This document shows positions 11,602 to 23,593 of a DNA stretch of 64,000 bases, one piece after another. Position 1 is the stretch's first letter. Each line of letters begins with the position of its first letter. Position numbers and translations under genes: made by a program. This stretch comes from Acanthamoeba sp. SK_2022b (taxonomy: Eukaryota; Discosea; Longamoebia; Acanthamoebidae): positions 1 through 64,000 of the forward strand of contig JANDJZ010000127.1 of the NCBI GenBank assembly GCA_027943245.1. The letters are read 5' to 3'. Below the pieces are notes generated by a model. The model saw nothing but the letters and a program-made list of their open reading frames with translations. It had not been told where the DNA came from and ran no database searches.

Positions 11602-11986
11602 CAGCATTCTTTTGTCTACTCAATTACCCTTATGCTCCTTATTTTGGGGCTGGGATCTGTTCTGCAGCTTCAGCTAGAAGCAGCAATCTGGTATCATTCC
11701 CAGCAAGATAAACAGCTTCAGACCAACACAGAACTGAGTATGAGTACCCAACAGTCAGAATGGGCCAGCACTGGAAACTTTGCATTAATATATTAGGAAT
11801 GTGGAGTAAATTGGTTATAATCATTGACCACCTCTATTATCATAAACAGTGAAAATGACTGGCGTTTTTTGTGCAATCATTGCCAGGAAAGCAGTCATCT
11901 GGCAAATTAACCAGCTTTTGACCAAGTAGCAATGATTTGCAATTCACAATATTTTTAGGTAGGGGTATATGGCTGTTGCAATAAAA

Positions 11987-12149
11987 AACTGAGTGTTCAG
12001 GAAAATGAGACAGTGACTCATTTTTTGTAGACAGCATCTGTCTGGGAAGGTGTCGTAAATGTCTACAGCTGCATTACTGCTAATTTGACTGTTGAAAACT
12101 GTAGACATTGTGAGAAGGGGCAGTGTCTCATTTTCCTGAACACTCAGTT
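11987..12149. mobile_element. MITE-like fold-back element, longer copy
   Basis: The element is bounded by near-perfect terminal inverted repeats of about 29 bases, starting AACTGAGTGTTCAGGAAAAT and ending with the reverse complement. Internal inverted segments (TGTAGACA and TGTCTACA) make the whole 163 bases able to fold back. There is no coding capacity, as expected for a non-autonomous DNA element. A clear target-site duplication was not found. Confidence 0.75.
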
Positions 12150-12471
12150 AAAATGAAAGTCATTTTGGTAAAAACTTGACAAATTCCAATCTTATTGAAG
12201 CAAGAGTGTCCATTCAATGGAGAGGCACAAAAAATGGAGAGTGAAGTGATTATGAAGTTAATTTTAATAGATGGTTTCACTCAATGGTGTTGGTTTTCTT
12301 GTTGTGGAGATGGACAGGTGGTTTGGTGTTGAAATCTTCACCATCACCACAACACCACAACACCACCACACCATCACAACTCAACAACACCACAAATGGA
12401 ATGCTCACAAAAGCCACCAACATTGTACCATCACCAGGGTTATAAGAGGTAATTTGATAAGGCAAGGCATG

Positions 12472-12588
12472 AACTGAGTGTTCAGGAAAATGAGACAGTG
12501 ACTCTTTTTCTGTAGACAGCACCTGTCTGGGAAGGTGTCCTAAATGTCTACAGAAGGAGCAGTGTCTCATTTTCCTGAACACTCAGTT
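12472..12588. mobile_element. MITE-like fold-back element, internally deleted copy
   Basis: It has the same terminal repeats and left arm as the copy at 11987, about 95 percent alike by eye, but lacks roughly 46 internal bases between CTACAG and the right arm. The two copies are in the same orientation about 320 bases apart. Confidence 0.75.
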
Positions 12589-13230
12589 CATGGCATACCA
12601 TACCAACTTCTCAAAAAAATCCTTGCTTTTTCATTGCATGCATGGACCATGCTGATGGTGCAGCTCCTTCACCTCATGACTTCATCTGCTTCACCTAGGT
12701 TTTCCCAGTGCACCTCCTGCACCACACATACATGTGCAATGTTCATGCAGCTTCTCTTTGCTACACTTACACCTGCCATCTATCTGGGTGAACAATTAGA
12801 AACACACATAACTCAATATCTCCATTTTATGTTGTTTTTTCATGGTGTATGGATATGTGGTTTAGAGAGCTCAGCACAAGCAGCAATTTTACAATAACTG
12901 GACCTCACATTTGGTGCAAGAGGTGGTTGAATGTCATTTCTGTGATTCAATCACACAATCACCACAACCCTGGTAGATATAAGGCATGAGGACCGCACAC
13001 AGTACGTGATAGAATGGTAAAATATGCGTAAATTTGTGACTCAATAACCACCCACTAGGGCAGAGGCACAAAATTATGCGTAAGGTAATTTAGCAATAGA
13101 TGAGGGCCCAGTATGTTCAGGCACACTCTTGTGCGAAGGCAGTGTGCAGTAGTTATGAGTGCTATCAAGTAGTAACTCTTTATGTGCATTGGTAAGAGTA
13201 AGAGAGCAACAAGAGCTACGGTCTGGGGGC

Positions 13231-14004
13231 CTAGTTTTTGTTGGTGTTGTACACGTCACGGCTGAGGTAAGACTTGACGCGCTCCCTCTCCGATACGCTG
13301 TCCACGAGCTTCTTAACGGCGGGGAATGCTGCGAGCAGGGAGTCGCGGCTGCCCTCTACTCTGTTGAAGACGAGCTGGAGAGCCACCCACAGGCTCACAT
13401 CCGCATAGCTCAGCTTGGAGCCCACAAAGAAGCCGTTGTTGCCGTTCTTCTCGAGCAGCTTCTCGAAGTTGGTCAGCTGAGCAGGCAGGGTCTCCTTCAC
13501 AAGCTTCTCCTTGGCCTGGGCCTGCTGGTCGGCGGGCGTGCGGAAGATAGCAGTGGCGATGGCCGTGAATGTGTCACTGACGCCTTCGTTGGCCTGGTCA
13601 ATTAGAGCCTCCTCGTGAGCGTTGGTGCCGATGTAGCCGTGCTTGCGAGCCAGGTAGCGAGCGATGGCTGCGCTCTGAACGAGCGTCAGGCCGGGTTCCT
13701 CATAGAGCGGGACCTGACCAAAGGCAAGCTTGCCCGAGGCAGTGAGCTGAGCCTTGAGCTCGGGCCAGTTGGAGACAGCCACGAAGTCGTAGTCCACGCC
13801 AGCATCCTCAAGCAGAAGGCGAGGCACCTCGGCGCGAGCCAACAGGTTGAAGTAGGTGAGCGTGGGCTTTGCGACAGTGCTGGCCATTTCGTTTGTGATT
13901 CGTGTAGTTTGTTGGTAGTGGGAGAGAATAAGAAGAGCAATGGCCAGAACTAGCGCAAAGACGAGTGCTGGCTTTGGCATTGCGTTTCTTATTCGTGGTG
14001 ACAT
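13231..14004 (-). CDS. Glutathione S-transferase, sigma-like, with N-terminal hydrophobic segment
   Basis: Glutathione S-transferases conjugate glutathione to electrophiles; sigma enzymes include glutathione-dependent prostaglandin D synthases. The intronless frame encodes KPTLTYFNLLARAEVPRLLL, matching the sigma-type start with the catalytic Tyr. FGQVPLYEE and LVQSAAIARYLARKHGYIG follow, containing the cis-Pro and the glutathione gamma-glutamyl-binding QSxAI motif. The helical C-terminal domain includes FFVGSKLSYADVSLW with the conserved SxADxxLW region. About 40 residues precede the domain, with a hydrophobic stretch (LVFALVLAIALLILSHY) that could be a signal anchor; a second Met (MASTVAKP) would give a cytosolic form. 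Confidence 0.88.
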   Translation of the reverse strand: MSPRIRNAMPKPALVFALVLAIALLILSHYQQTTRITNEMASTVAKPTLTYFNLLARAEVPRLLLEDAGVDYDFVAVSNWPELKAQLTASGKLAFGQVPLYEEPGLTLVQSAAIARYLARKHGYIGTNAHEEALIDQANEGVSDTFTAIATAIFRTPADQQAQAKEKLVKETLPAQLTNFEKLLEKNGNNGFFVGSKLSYADVSLWVALQLVFNRVEGSRDSLLAAFPAVKKLVDSVSERERVKSYLSRDVYNTNKN

Positions 14005-14142
14005 AGTTACCCATGACCGACCGAGGAAGCGCCGACACGCATTATCGGCGATGATGTCTAATTGACCTGACTCCGAAAGGGCACAGCGTTGAAAAATTTA
14101 AAGGGGGCAGACGCTGTGACATCTTGTGAGAATACAACAACA

Positions 14143-14214
14143 TCCGCTATGGTGTAGTCGGTAACATTTCTGGTTTTCACCCAGGCGCCCCGGGTTCGAT
14201 TCCCGGTAGCGGAA
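14143..14214 (+). tRNA. tRNA-Glu (TTC anticodon), copy 2
   Basis: All 72 bases are identical to the copy at 11530, and the flanks ACA (5') and CAGCAT (3') also match. A run of five T residues follows the gene. It lies just upstream of the thymidine kinase gene, separated from copy 1 by the MITE-bearing patch and the GST gene. Confidence 0.95.
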
Positions 14215-14505
14215 CAGCATCCTTTTTGTGCTCGAGCACTCTGCTTGCTGTCCTTTACTGCGCCTCCGTGTGGGCACTCGGCGCCATGGACAAGCCAGTG
14301 ACCGAAACTGTCCTAAGCGTGTGGCGAGTTGCTGGTTTGGAACGGAACTATCCTCTAACGGGCAGTTCGAGAATTGGCGCCAAGCGTCCCAACGGTCGGA
14401 TAACGAAAACACAACGTTCGTCGTTAAAGAAAGAACGTTGCGACCTTGTTTTTTGAAGGCACTTGAACGCACCCCACAACTACTATTCACGCCGAAAACC
14501 CGAAG

Positions 14506-15605
14506 ATGGAGTGCGAGAGGCGCAATGCAGGAAGGCTCGAGGTGATCTTGGGTCCCATGTTCAGCGGTAAGAGCACTGAGTTGATCCGACGGATCAGGCG
14601 ACACACAATCGCCAAGCAACGCTGTTTTGTGATTAAGTATGCGGCCGACTCGCGCTACAGCGTCGAAAACATGGCCACTCATGACCGGTATCTCTTCCCG
14701 CACACGCCCATGTCAATCTATTCTTATCAAATGGCTCCACATCCATTTCGGAGCAAGATTGCGGCTAGTGCAATCTTAACTAATCAGTTGCTCCGTCCAG
14801 ACAAATGCTTGCGGCTGTCTCCTGTACCAAGCTCAACGAAGTGAAGAGAGAGGCTGCGCTCTTTGACTGCATTGGCATTGACGAAGGCCAGTTCGTACGG
14901 ACTCCTTGGATCTCTGTTGCTTTGATTAAGCCAAGTTCGATTTGCCTTGACCATCGGCTGCTTTCTCAGTTCTGCGACATCGTTCCCTTCTGCGAGTTGA
15001 TGGCAAGCCTCGGCAAGATCGTCATCGTCGCCGCGCTCGACGGCACCTTCCAACGCAAGGTGCTCCTCCTTTGATCGCTAGCCCTGCTCTGCACAACTGT
15101 CGTCCCAGATCTTGTCTAATCACGCCTTAACAGCCCTTTGGCACAGTACTCGAGCTTATCCCTCTTGCCGAGTCCGTATCGAAGCTCTCCGCCGTGTGCA
15201 TGTCCTGCTCCAGGGATGCCAGGTAAGCTTCCAATCAAACGCTCGCGCAGCACACTGTCGAAGCCAACCGCCTGGCGCTTATTCCATGTGCTTCCTGTGC
15301 ACAGCTTCACGCAGCGGTTGGGCTCGGAGACCGCCGTGGAGGTTATTGGAGGCAGCGACAAGTACATCGCCGTGTGTCGGCACTGCTACCTTACCAGCGC
15401 CGCCGCCACCATGGCCAAGGACGATGCCATGCTCTCGAATCAAACCGTCAAGAAGGCCACATCGTCCGCGTCATCGCATCAGGCGCCATCGACGCCCAAC
15501 CGCAAACGGCTGGCCAAGAGGAAGTCGCTCAACTCCCCAAAGAAGATTGCGTCGCCCGCCAAGCGCATCGCCAAGCGAAGGCGCTCGCAGGGCAACATCG
15601 CCTGA
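14506..15605 (+). CDS. Thymidine kinase, TK1 (type II) family
   Basis: This enzyme phosphorylates deoxythymidine in nucleotide salvage. Five exons join in phase: 14506-14687, 14801-14894, 14970-15059, 15134-15222 and 15305-15605. Exon 1 encodes the P-loop [17 protein letters not shown]; the exon 1/2 junction restores [13 protein letters not shown] is the Walker B-like DExQF motif, followed by [14 protein letters not shown]. The zinc-binding pairs are MSC (exon 4) and CRHC (exon 5), followed by [13 protein letters not shown], the lasso loop that binds thymidine. A tail of about 65 residues rich in Lys, Arg, Ser and Pro replaces the short KEN-box tail of animal TK1 and looks like a nuclear localisation or regulatory segment. 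Confidence 0.92.
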
Positions 15606-15804
15606 AGGCCACCAATCGTTGCATCGTTTCGAGACATGACCGCTAAGCGTTGTGAATAAGATCTCTTCGCTTTGTTCTATCTACTACGTTATGTACACCT
15701 TCATTTAGACTACTCACTCTCCTTTGGCTTCCACCTCCTGACAAGGAAGATGAAGATTGCTTGCCCTCTCCACAAGTCGCCGGGTTGGCGGCAGGTCGTC
15801 GTAG

Positions 15805-16484
15805 TCACTGGTCGGTCTTGCGCATCCGGGCACGCGCAGCTGCGAGGTCCTGCATTGCCATGCCCTGGCCACCGATGCCCATGGGCGCACCACGACCACG
15901 ACCGGCCGGGGATGAGGGAGACACTGAGCTTGACGCAGGCCTGCTGGATGGCTGGGGCACGCTTGCCGAACTGCTTGAAGCACTCTCCACCGACGCTGCA
16001 CACGCCCACGGTAGGCGTGAGAAGGGCGCATGCGTGAAGGGGTGGGGGGGGGCATACCTTGTTGCACATTTGTGGCCTGCTCATCTAGCTGCTTCTGGAA
16101 CTCAGACCGCGGATCGACGGCAGGTCGTGCCTTGTGGTGACCACGGGAGGGTAGAGTGCGCGGTGGTGCCCTAGCTCTCTCCTTGATGGGGGAAACCAGG
16201 ATAGCAGAGCCGCCACTGGGAACAGCTAGCAGGCTGCCTGAAACGGTTCCAGCTGTTGTGGGATTGTCTTTACCGCGGGGCGAAAGGGGCTCTTGCTCGG
16301 TCACTGGCGCGGTTTTGGTGGGTGCCTCGTCACGTAAATCATGAGCAGGACCTTTGTCTGTTGCTGGGGCTGCCGTGTCGGCTGGTCGACCCCAAACGTA
16401 GTAGGAGATGAGGGAGATGAGCGCGCCTGCGGCGGCCGTCCCCGCAGCTAGCACTACGAAGCCGGTGTCATAAATCGAATCCAT
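15805..16484 (-). CDS. Unknown single-pass membrane protein
   Basis: Exon 1 begins MDSIYDTGFVVLAAGT and includes a hydrophobic helix (VVLAAGTAAAGALISLISYY), then a charged, Pro/Ser/Thr-rich disordered region. It ends with a short helix (FQKQLDEQATNVQQ) at a GTATGC donor. Exon 2, after a GTGTGCAG acceptor, is Ser-rich and ends with RGRGAPMGIGGQG and the helix MAMQDLAAARARMRKTD before TGA. The architecture suggests a type III anchored adaptor of an internal membrane; no family is recognised. The basic amphipathic C-terminal helix loosely resembles short actin- or partner-binding helices, which is speculative. Confidence 0.65.
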
Positions 16485-17490
16485 TACTGTTTGTCTGTTT
16501 GTCTGAACAACGTGGTTGTGTTGTGCGCAGGGGCCTGAAGGACAACGGCGCTCAAGCAACCGCGGTGTCGACAGAATCGTCCAGAAACGTTAAGGATAAA
16601 GCTGAGGGAAACGAGAACGGAAAAAGCACGATAGCCTATTGGCCAGCTCATTGAGTGTGGTCACTGCTGGCTGTCCTTCTGTTGTGGGCGTTGCCATTCC
16701 GCTTGCCTGATCACTGACGCCACGACTTTTCGCGCGCATCGGCCCTGGCTCATCTGATGTTGTCGCAGCACGCAGGTCTTACAGCAACGCTGCAGAGTGG
16801 ATGAGGGTGACCTCCGCGTCAAGAGCTCTCCCATTCAGGTACCCCTGCAACATCCGCGAACCTGCTCGCCGCCTTTTGACCGCGTGATCAGCACGAGGGA
16901 AGGGAGGGGTCACGCGCCGACTCTAAGGTGAGTCATTTGGGACAACGGCTGCCTGCTGGTGCATTCCACACCGGCCAACATACACGGCTCCCCTTTGGCG
17001 CTCCCCGCTGACCCAGTCTGCTCTGCTTCGCTAACCAGAGAGGCTGTCTGCCCAGCCTTGGGCGGGAGCTGAGCTCAGCATTGACTTAGGGAGCGCAGGC
17101 ACACTGGGATAATGTAGGGGGAACGGACCACGACGACACCCTAGCGACTCTGCCCACACTACTGAGGAATACCTCATACACTTCAACTATGTGCGAGAGG
17201 AGAACGTGTGATGCCCCCGTCTGCACCACAAACCTCTTGAGTGGTCCTGGAGCAGTGTGCATGATCTGATTAGCGGCCACGCCCTAACACTCTCTCTGTT
17301 CTGCGTGTGGATTGATCCTCGTGCAACGCAGTCGTGAGAGGACAACCTAGCCAAGAAGATCGAGAGCAGATCCTCTACTGTGGTCAACCTCGTGGAGGGC
17401 ACTGTTCACTGGACGCACAGAAATGACACTTGCTTCCTTCCCAGCCTAATGGTGTAACATTGCGCGTCCAAACACCTGTTTATGCAGACC
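16485..17490. other. Intergenic, no gene seen
   Basis: About 1 kb between the small membrane protein and the lower-GC kinase relic. Open frames of about 60-70 codons occur near 17086-17402 on the minus strand but have no start context, splice continuity or recognisable motif. Confidence 0.55.
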
Positions 17491-19466
17491 TCAGGGTTGG
17501 GGGATCAATTGCTTGAGCCCCTGTCTAACCCCATCGTAATCACACTTCTCTGCCAAGGCCTGTAGCTTGATCCATTTCCACGGCATCCAGGTTTTCCACC
17601 CTTCAATTAGTTGGCAAGTGAGCACAGGCGGATACTTGGTCTTGTTCACTCCATTTATGGCTATGGTGGCATGTGGAAAGTTGAGCACCAGTGTTGTGCG
17701 CACCAGGGAGATGAGGTCATCTGCCGGCCCAACTGTGAAGGTTGTCTTGCCCTCAGCGATGTACCCAAGGATGGTGTCACTGGCATGAATGAAAGCACTG
17801 CCATATGGATGCTCTTCATTCGCAGGGACCATGAATCCCCAGTCGTTGACCAGAATATTGCCATTGCCCTGGAGCAGCAGATTGGCTGGTTGAATGTCCC
17901 AATGGACAAGACCAGTCTTCTCATGGACTGCCTGGAGCGTGTTGAGTGCCTGGAGAGTATGATGTAGAGTGAATTTACCAAGCCGGAGGTTGGTGGCATG
18001 TGGAGACAGCATGAGACCCTCCAAATCCACTTCAATGAGCTGTGGCATGTTCAGTATGCCCTGCTGCGCCAGCAGGGTCAATACACCTGCTTCATGGCTC
18101 ACTTCGTCCTTGTGGTAGAGCTTGATGACCTTGTCATCATTGTTGAGCACAGAATACACCCTGCAGCTGTGGAGTGTAGAATGGACGAAGGTCCTATTGA
18201 AGGGATTGTTAACAACTTTGAATCCTAACACATAGCTACCTGTGGCAAAGAATGAGTACAGCCATTGGATGCCCTCTGGAAGAGTGCTGTAATCACCTTC
18301 GCCTTGCAGGACCGGCAGTGGTGGTGTAAACTGGTACTCATAGAGTGGCTTGCTGAAGGTCGAAGAACGCAAGACCTGGATGAACACAACATTCACGCCA
18401 TTGAGCAGGAAGCTGGAGGCCTCATGCCTGTCTGGCTGCTCAATGGCCAGAATACACAGGCAGTAGGTAAGGACCTGGGCCACATCAGCTTTGGCGTCTG
18501 TGCCCTTCTTGAAGTTGAAGATGGCGACGACGTGGGTGCCATTTGTTGGGGCCTTATGGGAGGTGAACAGAGCACCATCAGGCTTGACAGTGGGTTTTTG
18601 GCTCATGGGCGTGGGGCGCAGGAGAGCGCTAGTGTGTGTATCGTGGACATCAGCTTGCCTATCAGCTTGCTTGCACAGCTTGGTCAGGAATGCGATGAGC
18701 TTCTTTTGTACAAGCTTTGCTTTGTTATCCCCATTGCTAATTGTTGGAAAGACCATGTCCCCCATGGCGCCCTGGCAGTCCTTGGCACTGACCAACTGTA
18801 GCCACTTGGGCTTATTGATCTTCTGTGTGCTCAAACCACTTGGTCAGTGAAATCGATCCTGCCCAGTCCAACAAACAAAGCCAGGGGGCAGGTTTGTTGT
18901 CTTTGTCACTGGGCAGGTTTGTTCCCCAGGCAATGTTGTTGGCCTCATCTTCCATAACTCGTTCAGAGGGTTTGTAGTGTGCACACAAAAGAAAAAAGGC
19001 GGGAACGCAGTCATCCAGAATGGCATGAATGTCAAAAATGCAGGACAAACGTTGCCCCTGTTGTTGAGTGTGGCATTTAATGCCTTTGCATTTCTCCTTG
19101 CCATTGCCTCCAATTGCTTCAGAGCTTCCTGGGCCTTCCTCTGCTGTCTCCTGCTCTGGCACCTGCATCTTGTTCTCTATGGGCTCTTCTGCAGAATCAG
19201 ACTGATGTGCACCATATTCACCTAGGATTTAGTTGAGCTCTGCTGTCAACTTCCTTCTCCTCCCTTGCAATCATCTCCCAGTAATTCTTTAAAGTCTGCA
19301 AGCACTCCTGCTTGGTGCACCCTACAGGCAGCTGAGCCTCTTCCAGAGCAGTTGTGAGCTCATCCTTGGTCACCTTCCTTGCATTGTGCACCACCCAATC
19401 CTGCTTGGAGTGACAATGGGTAGACATGTTGCTGGCAATGTTGATGTTGCTAGTACTGTGGTGCAA
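17491..19466 (-). pseudogene. Broken SAP-like / nuclease-fold-like / protein-kinase-like gene
   Basis: A lower-GC gene unlike its neighbours. The minus-strand N-terminal part (19427 down) has a SAP-like helix-turn-helix stretch (KVTKDELTTALEEAQLP, then LQTLKNYW) and AREEKEV. A stop follows, then an acidic linker and a conserved-looking segment (LDWAGSISLTKWFEHTE) that ends one base out of frame with what follows. From 18846 a 445-codon uninterrupted frame encodes first a segment with KPDGALF, VVAIFNFKKG, then DVAQVLTYCLCILAIEQPDR, similar in layout to PD-(D/E)XK-like domains joined to kinases in Crinkler-type effector proteins. A kinase-like domain follows: VIKLYHK, LVHWDIQPANLLL (HxD...N) and ILVNDWGF (DxG). 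The kinase catalytic Lys, Asp, Asn and Asp are all present, but the nuclease-like E-x-K is NFK. An intron could hide the breaks, but a second copy near 50.6 kb keeps the linker as coding sequence, which favours a pseudogene. Domain names are inferences. Confidence 0.6.
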
Positions 19467-19990
19467 AGAAATGAAAAGCTGCTTGCTGTTCTTTCTATAC
19501 CCTCATTTTTGTGGACAAATCATAATCACACAGCTTGTGGTCAACATTGACTGCGCATGGTGCACTGGCAAAACCTTGATGGAAGACCAGTAAAGGACCA
19601 TACAGACAATGAAGCAGGTTCATGCATATCACTTGTCATGGGCACGTGTTGTGAATGGTCTTGTTGCACTTGCAATGTCCAGTTCTTGCTTTTGCATGAC
19701 TTGGTGATGCTTGCTTAACACTGCACAAGTCCATCCTGTCTTCAGTCTGAGCGTGTAAAGTTGCTCAATGCTGCCGCACAGCAAGGCTTTCAAGATTAAC
19801 CTTCCATTTTGCCCATGTGTTGAATTTGAGATAAAGATGTTGCACCCAGGTCGTCTTTGCATTGTACAAAGAGAGGCAGTCACTGACAATTAGTTTGCGT
19901 ATTCAACTCAGACCAAAGAACGTACCACCTGCACATGCATGGCAGATGGCAGCAAAACACGGGCAAACTGCCAGTACTCTGGGTTTCCTG
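19467..19990. other. Lower-GC spacer, probable repeat debris
   Basis: It continues the composition of the broken kinase-like gene up to the 3' end of the LRR-PIN gene. A minus-strand open stretch at 19629-19889 has no recognisable motif and no neighbouring exons. Confidence 0.45.
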
Positions 19991-20907
19991 TCAAGCTCCT
20001 TCCTCCATGACGCTCTTTGCGGTAACCGACGGAACAGGCTGCTGTTCCGTACCTTGAGGCTCGACCGCCGTCTCTTCCACCTTGCCTTCTTGCTTGACCG
20101 CCTTGCCATCTTCGTCGGTACCGCTCGAGTTGGACCACTCGACCCCACCCACGGCCTCCTCGGCCTCGACTCCTGCCGCCGCAAGAGGAGCATCAGCTTT
20201 GAGCAGAGCCTCATCAGTTTCGCCGGTGCGCTCCTCTTCTCCCTCCTTCACTGGCTCGTGTTGGTCACTTGCAAGCCCTTCCTCAGCCTCCTCCGCCTCC
20301 ACTTCCACCTCCTGTGCCACTCCATTCACACCTTCATCCTCCTCGCTGTCCTCGTCGTCCTCGACTTCGAGAAACCCGGCCGTCTTCATCAGCTGAGACA
20401 GCCCAGACCCGCCGCCGCCGCCAGTTCTGCCGCTCGTCGCCTGCCATCGCCGGTTGTGAGCATCCATGCGCGCATTCACCCAATGAGAGCTTGAGACCAA
20501 TTGGATTGCGCATGTGTGAATTCCTCCCGAACCTTGACGCCGTCCCAGATGGACTCGGCCGACTTCATGCGCAGCGGCGACATGGGCCCGGCCATCTGGC
20601 CCAGCATCTCGATCCAGATGCGCCTCCGCTCCCGCGTCACAGCCACCAGTCGATCCACCTCGTCCTCGTCGGCAGCGCCGTCGATGTTGCCCGCGACTTC
20701 GGCCTGATGGCGTTGAGCGAGGACGGCCTGCAGGTCGGTGAGGCCCTCCATGGCCGCACTCCCGTCGACGATGGCTCCCACGCGCGACTCAACGTCGCCG
20801 AATACAAACTCCTTCAGCTGTCGGTTGTCGTCCTGCAGCGTCTTCATCTTCTCCATGAGCATGTACGTCAGCACCAGCGCATTGTCTAGTTCTGTCCATA
20901 TCAATCA

Positions 20908-20978
<71 letters not shown>

Positions 20979-23526
20979 AGAGACATTGCCTCGCATAACG
21001 TGTAAGCGCTGCACACGGCCCTGAGTGTGGTCCACCAACTGGACGAGTGGTTGGTCTTACCTTGGAAGATGCTCTGCACGGGCTTCACCGAGGGCGTGAG
21101 GTGCATGGTCTTGCCGTCGCGCTTCACCATGCAGCCCGGCATGCACGACTTGAGGAGGGAAGCGGTCCACGGCACGCTCGGATCGTTCTGTTTTGTTTTT
21201 TGGCGGACCGCGTTCAGTGCATAGTTGGGGCAAGACTAGCAACGAATACACCCATTGAGATATAAGCGACCCCCCCCCCCGCGGCAAGATACCTTGAGCG
21301 TGTTGAAGAGGCGCTTGTCCAGGTTCTTCCACAGGTCCGAGGGCAGGTTGTGTCGCTTGGCCGCCTCCCGCACGCCTTCGTCGGCCGTCAGCAGGATCAC
21401 GTTGCCTTTGGTGGGGACGACGGCGCAAGCAAGGGAGATGGGTCAGAGCACTGCGATCTCATGGTCAAGGGCAGAGTGAGCGAATGTACCGGTTACGCCG
21501 ATCTCCGAGTTCCAGAAGAGGGCGACGTCGATGATCTTGCGGTCGTTGTCGAGCGACGAGGTGCCCTTCATGACCTTCCTGCCATAGGACTGCACGATGG
21601 ACGAGTCCTGCAGTGCCACCAGATGTTCGCCTGTGCACAGGTAGCCAGAGCCGCGAGAGAGCCGGTGGTCAACTGCTGATAGCGCATGGAATCAAGATTG
21701 TGGTGGGCAACCTTGGTGAGCGCCCAGCATTTCCACGAACTTGAGATGCACGCCCTTGGCCAAGTAGCCATCGTCCGACTGTTGGTGCCGACGCCATGCA
21801 TGGATTTTAGGGCGACAAGTTCAACTATGGTGGTCCGATTGCTCTCTCTCTCTCCCTCCCTCCCTCCCCTCTTACACTCGTGAGGCAGTCGCACCTGAAG
21901 GGACAAGATGTTGCGGATGAGGGCCGGCTTGCTAGACTTGAGGTGATCCAGTTCGCGCATCACCGTGTCTGCTCGTTCATTCGGTGGGTGAGTTTTGATG
22001 GAGGATGTAGACCGAGGCCACGCTTAGCGTACCGGTGAGGATGAGGGTGACTTGATCGCCGGGATTGGCCAAATTCTCGCCAAACTTGCCCTTCTTGGCC
22101 CGCTCCACCAGGTTCTCGAATGTGAAGACCGGGAACTCGGCCGTGCCCACGCCAGCTTCGACGTTAGTGCCACCCCTCGCGTTTCCGGTCTTCTTGAAGT
22201 GGCCTCGCTGCTGCTTCTGTTGTTGCTGTCGCTGCTGTTGCACAACGCTCTTCTTTGTCTTCGTGGTGTGATTGTTCATCGTGGCCACCTTCTTCTGCAC
22301 TATCCTCATCACCTCTTCGGCAGCCATCTCTTCATCCTCCTCTTCGTCGTCCACATCCGAATCAGAGTCGTCGATGTCCTCTTCCTCTTCCTCATCTTCC
22401 TCTTCCTCCACTACGCTCTTGAACTGGGCCATGTCGCTCTCGATGTTCTTGGCGCCCTTGCGCCACTCGCTCATGCGCAGCACGGCGCACGTATCGAGGA
22501 AGATGTAGGTGGGCACGTCTCGCAACAGGTCCTCGTCGCTTCCCCCGATACCCACCTTCTTGCTGGCGTCGGCCGGCGTCGCCGCTCTCGCAGCTGCCTC
22601 GTCCTTGCGCGGCGTACGCGCGGCTGCCGACCTGGCTGCGGTCTCCTTTCTTTCACCACCGGCAACGACCTTTTGGGCCGTATCAGCGGATGACACGGCA
22701 TCAGGTTTGCTGTCGAGTGACGTCACCATCGAGGCGGGAGCCGGTGCTGCCGCGTTCTTCTCGTCGTCGAACGTGCGCACGTCGCTCTCTCCGAGTTGTA
22801 ACTTCTCGACCTGTTCCTTGGCGAACTTCACCCGCGCCTTGGCCATCTGCAAGCGCGACGACGCGCCGACGCTCTCCGAGTACTGAAGCTCCGCCACGTA
22901 GAGGTGAAGCTGCAGGGGAGCGTGGTTAGTACTGCCGACCAAAGGCTAGAGCTCAAGCGCGTGTGCGCACACACGAGATGGACGGCCATACCAAGGGAGG
23001 CGGCTTGCGTGCGCACTTTGACGGCGCGCATTGCATCCTATCCTTGACTCGGCAGTACGAGATCCCTGTAGAGCAAGAGAACGACCGGGAGCAGACACAT
23101 GAGAAAGGCGGGTTTCAACAAGAGGCCGCCAATTGACGGGCGTGTGTACCTTCGTCTAGCAGAAACTTCTTTGCCTTTTCGAACGAGATGTAGTTCCATT
23201 CGAGTCTGCACACGACACATTGCGGCAATCGTCAGAGCTGTCCGCTTGATTTACGTGTGCAGGTGATCGCTGGACGAACCTGAGCCACAGCGGCCTGGGC
23301 GGCTTGACCCGAGCCTCCTTGGTGGCCATGAACAGCTCCTGTGCGCCTGGATGCGACAAGGTTGAGCCAGGGGAGCCCCTGTGCGGAGCGCGATGAAGAG
23401 GCGGAGCAGGACGCACCCTTGATCGTCAGTCGGTTGTGGCTCAAGTGAATCTCGAACACGAAGCTGCGGCTCTCCCGCACAAATGAAGCGATGGCTGCCG
23501 CGCCATCGTCGCCTGTTGAGCCGCCC

Positions 23527-23593
<67 letters not shown>

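Larger units (their letters stand above)
11602..13230. other. AT-richer intergenic region with transposon relics
   Basis: Base composition drops sharply compared with flanking genes. The region holds two MITE-like fold-back elements (listed separately) and a CACCACAAC-type simple repeat at about 12340-12400. Open frames are short and mostly coincide with the elements, so no gene is called. Confidence 0.7.

Noticed and set aside
12544..12897. Open frame of 117 codons in the AT-rich patch
   Set aside because: Its first part lies inside the MITE-like element and the rest has no protein-like signature or splice partner.
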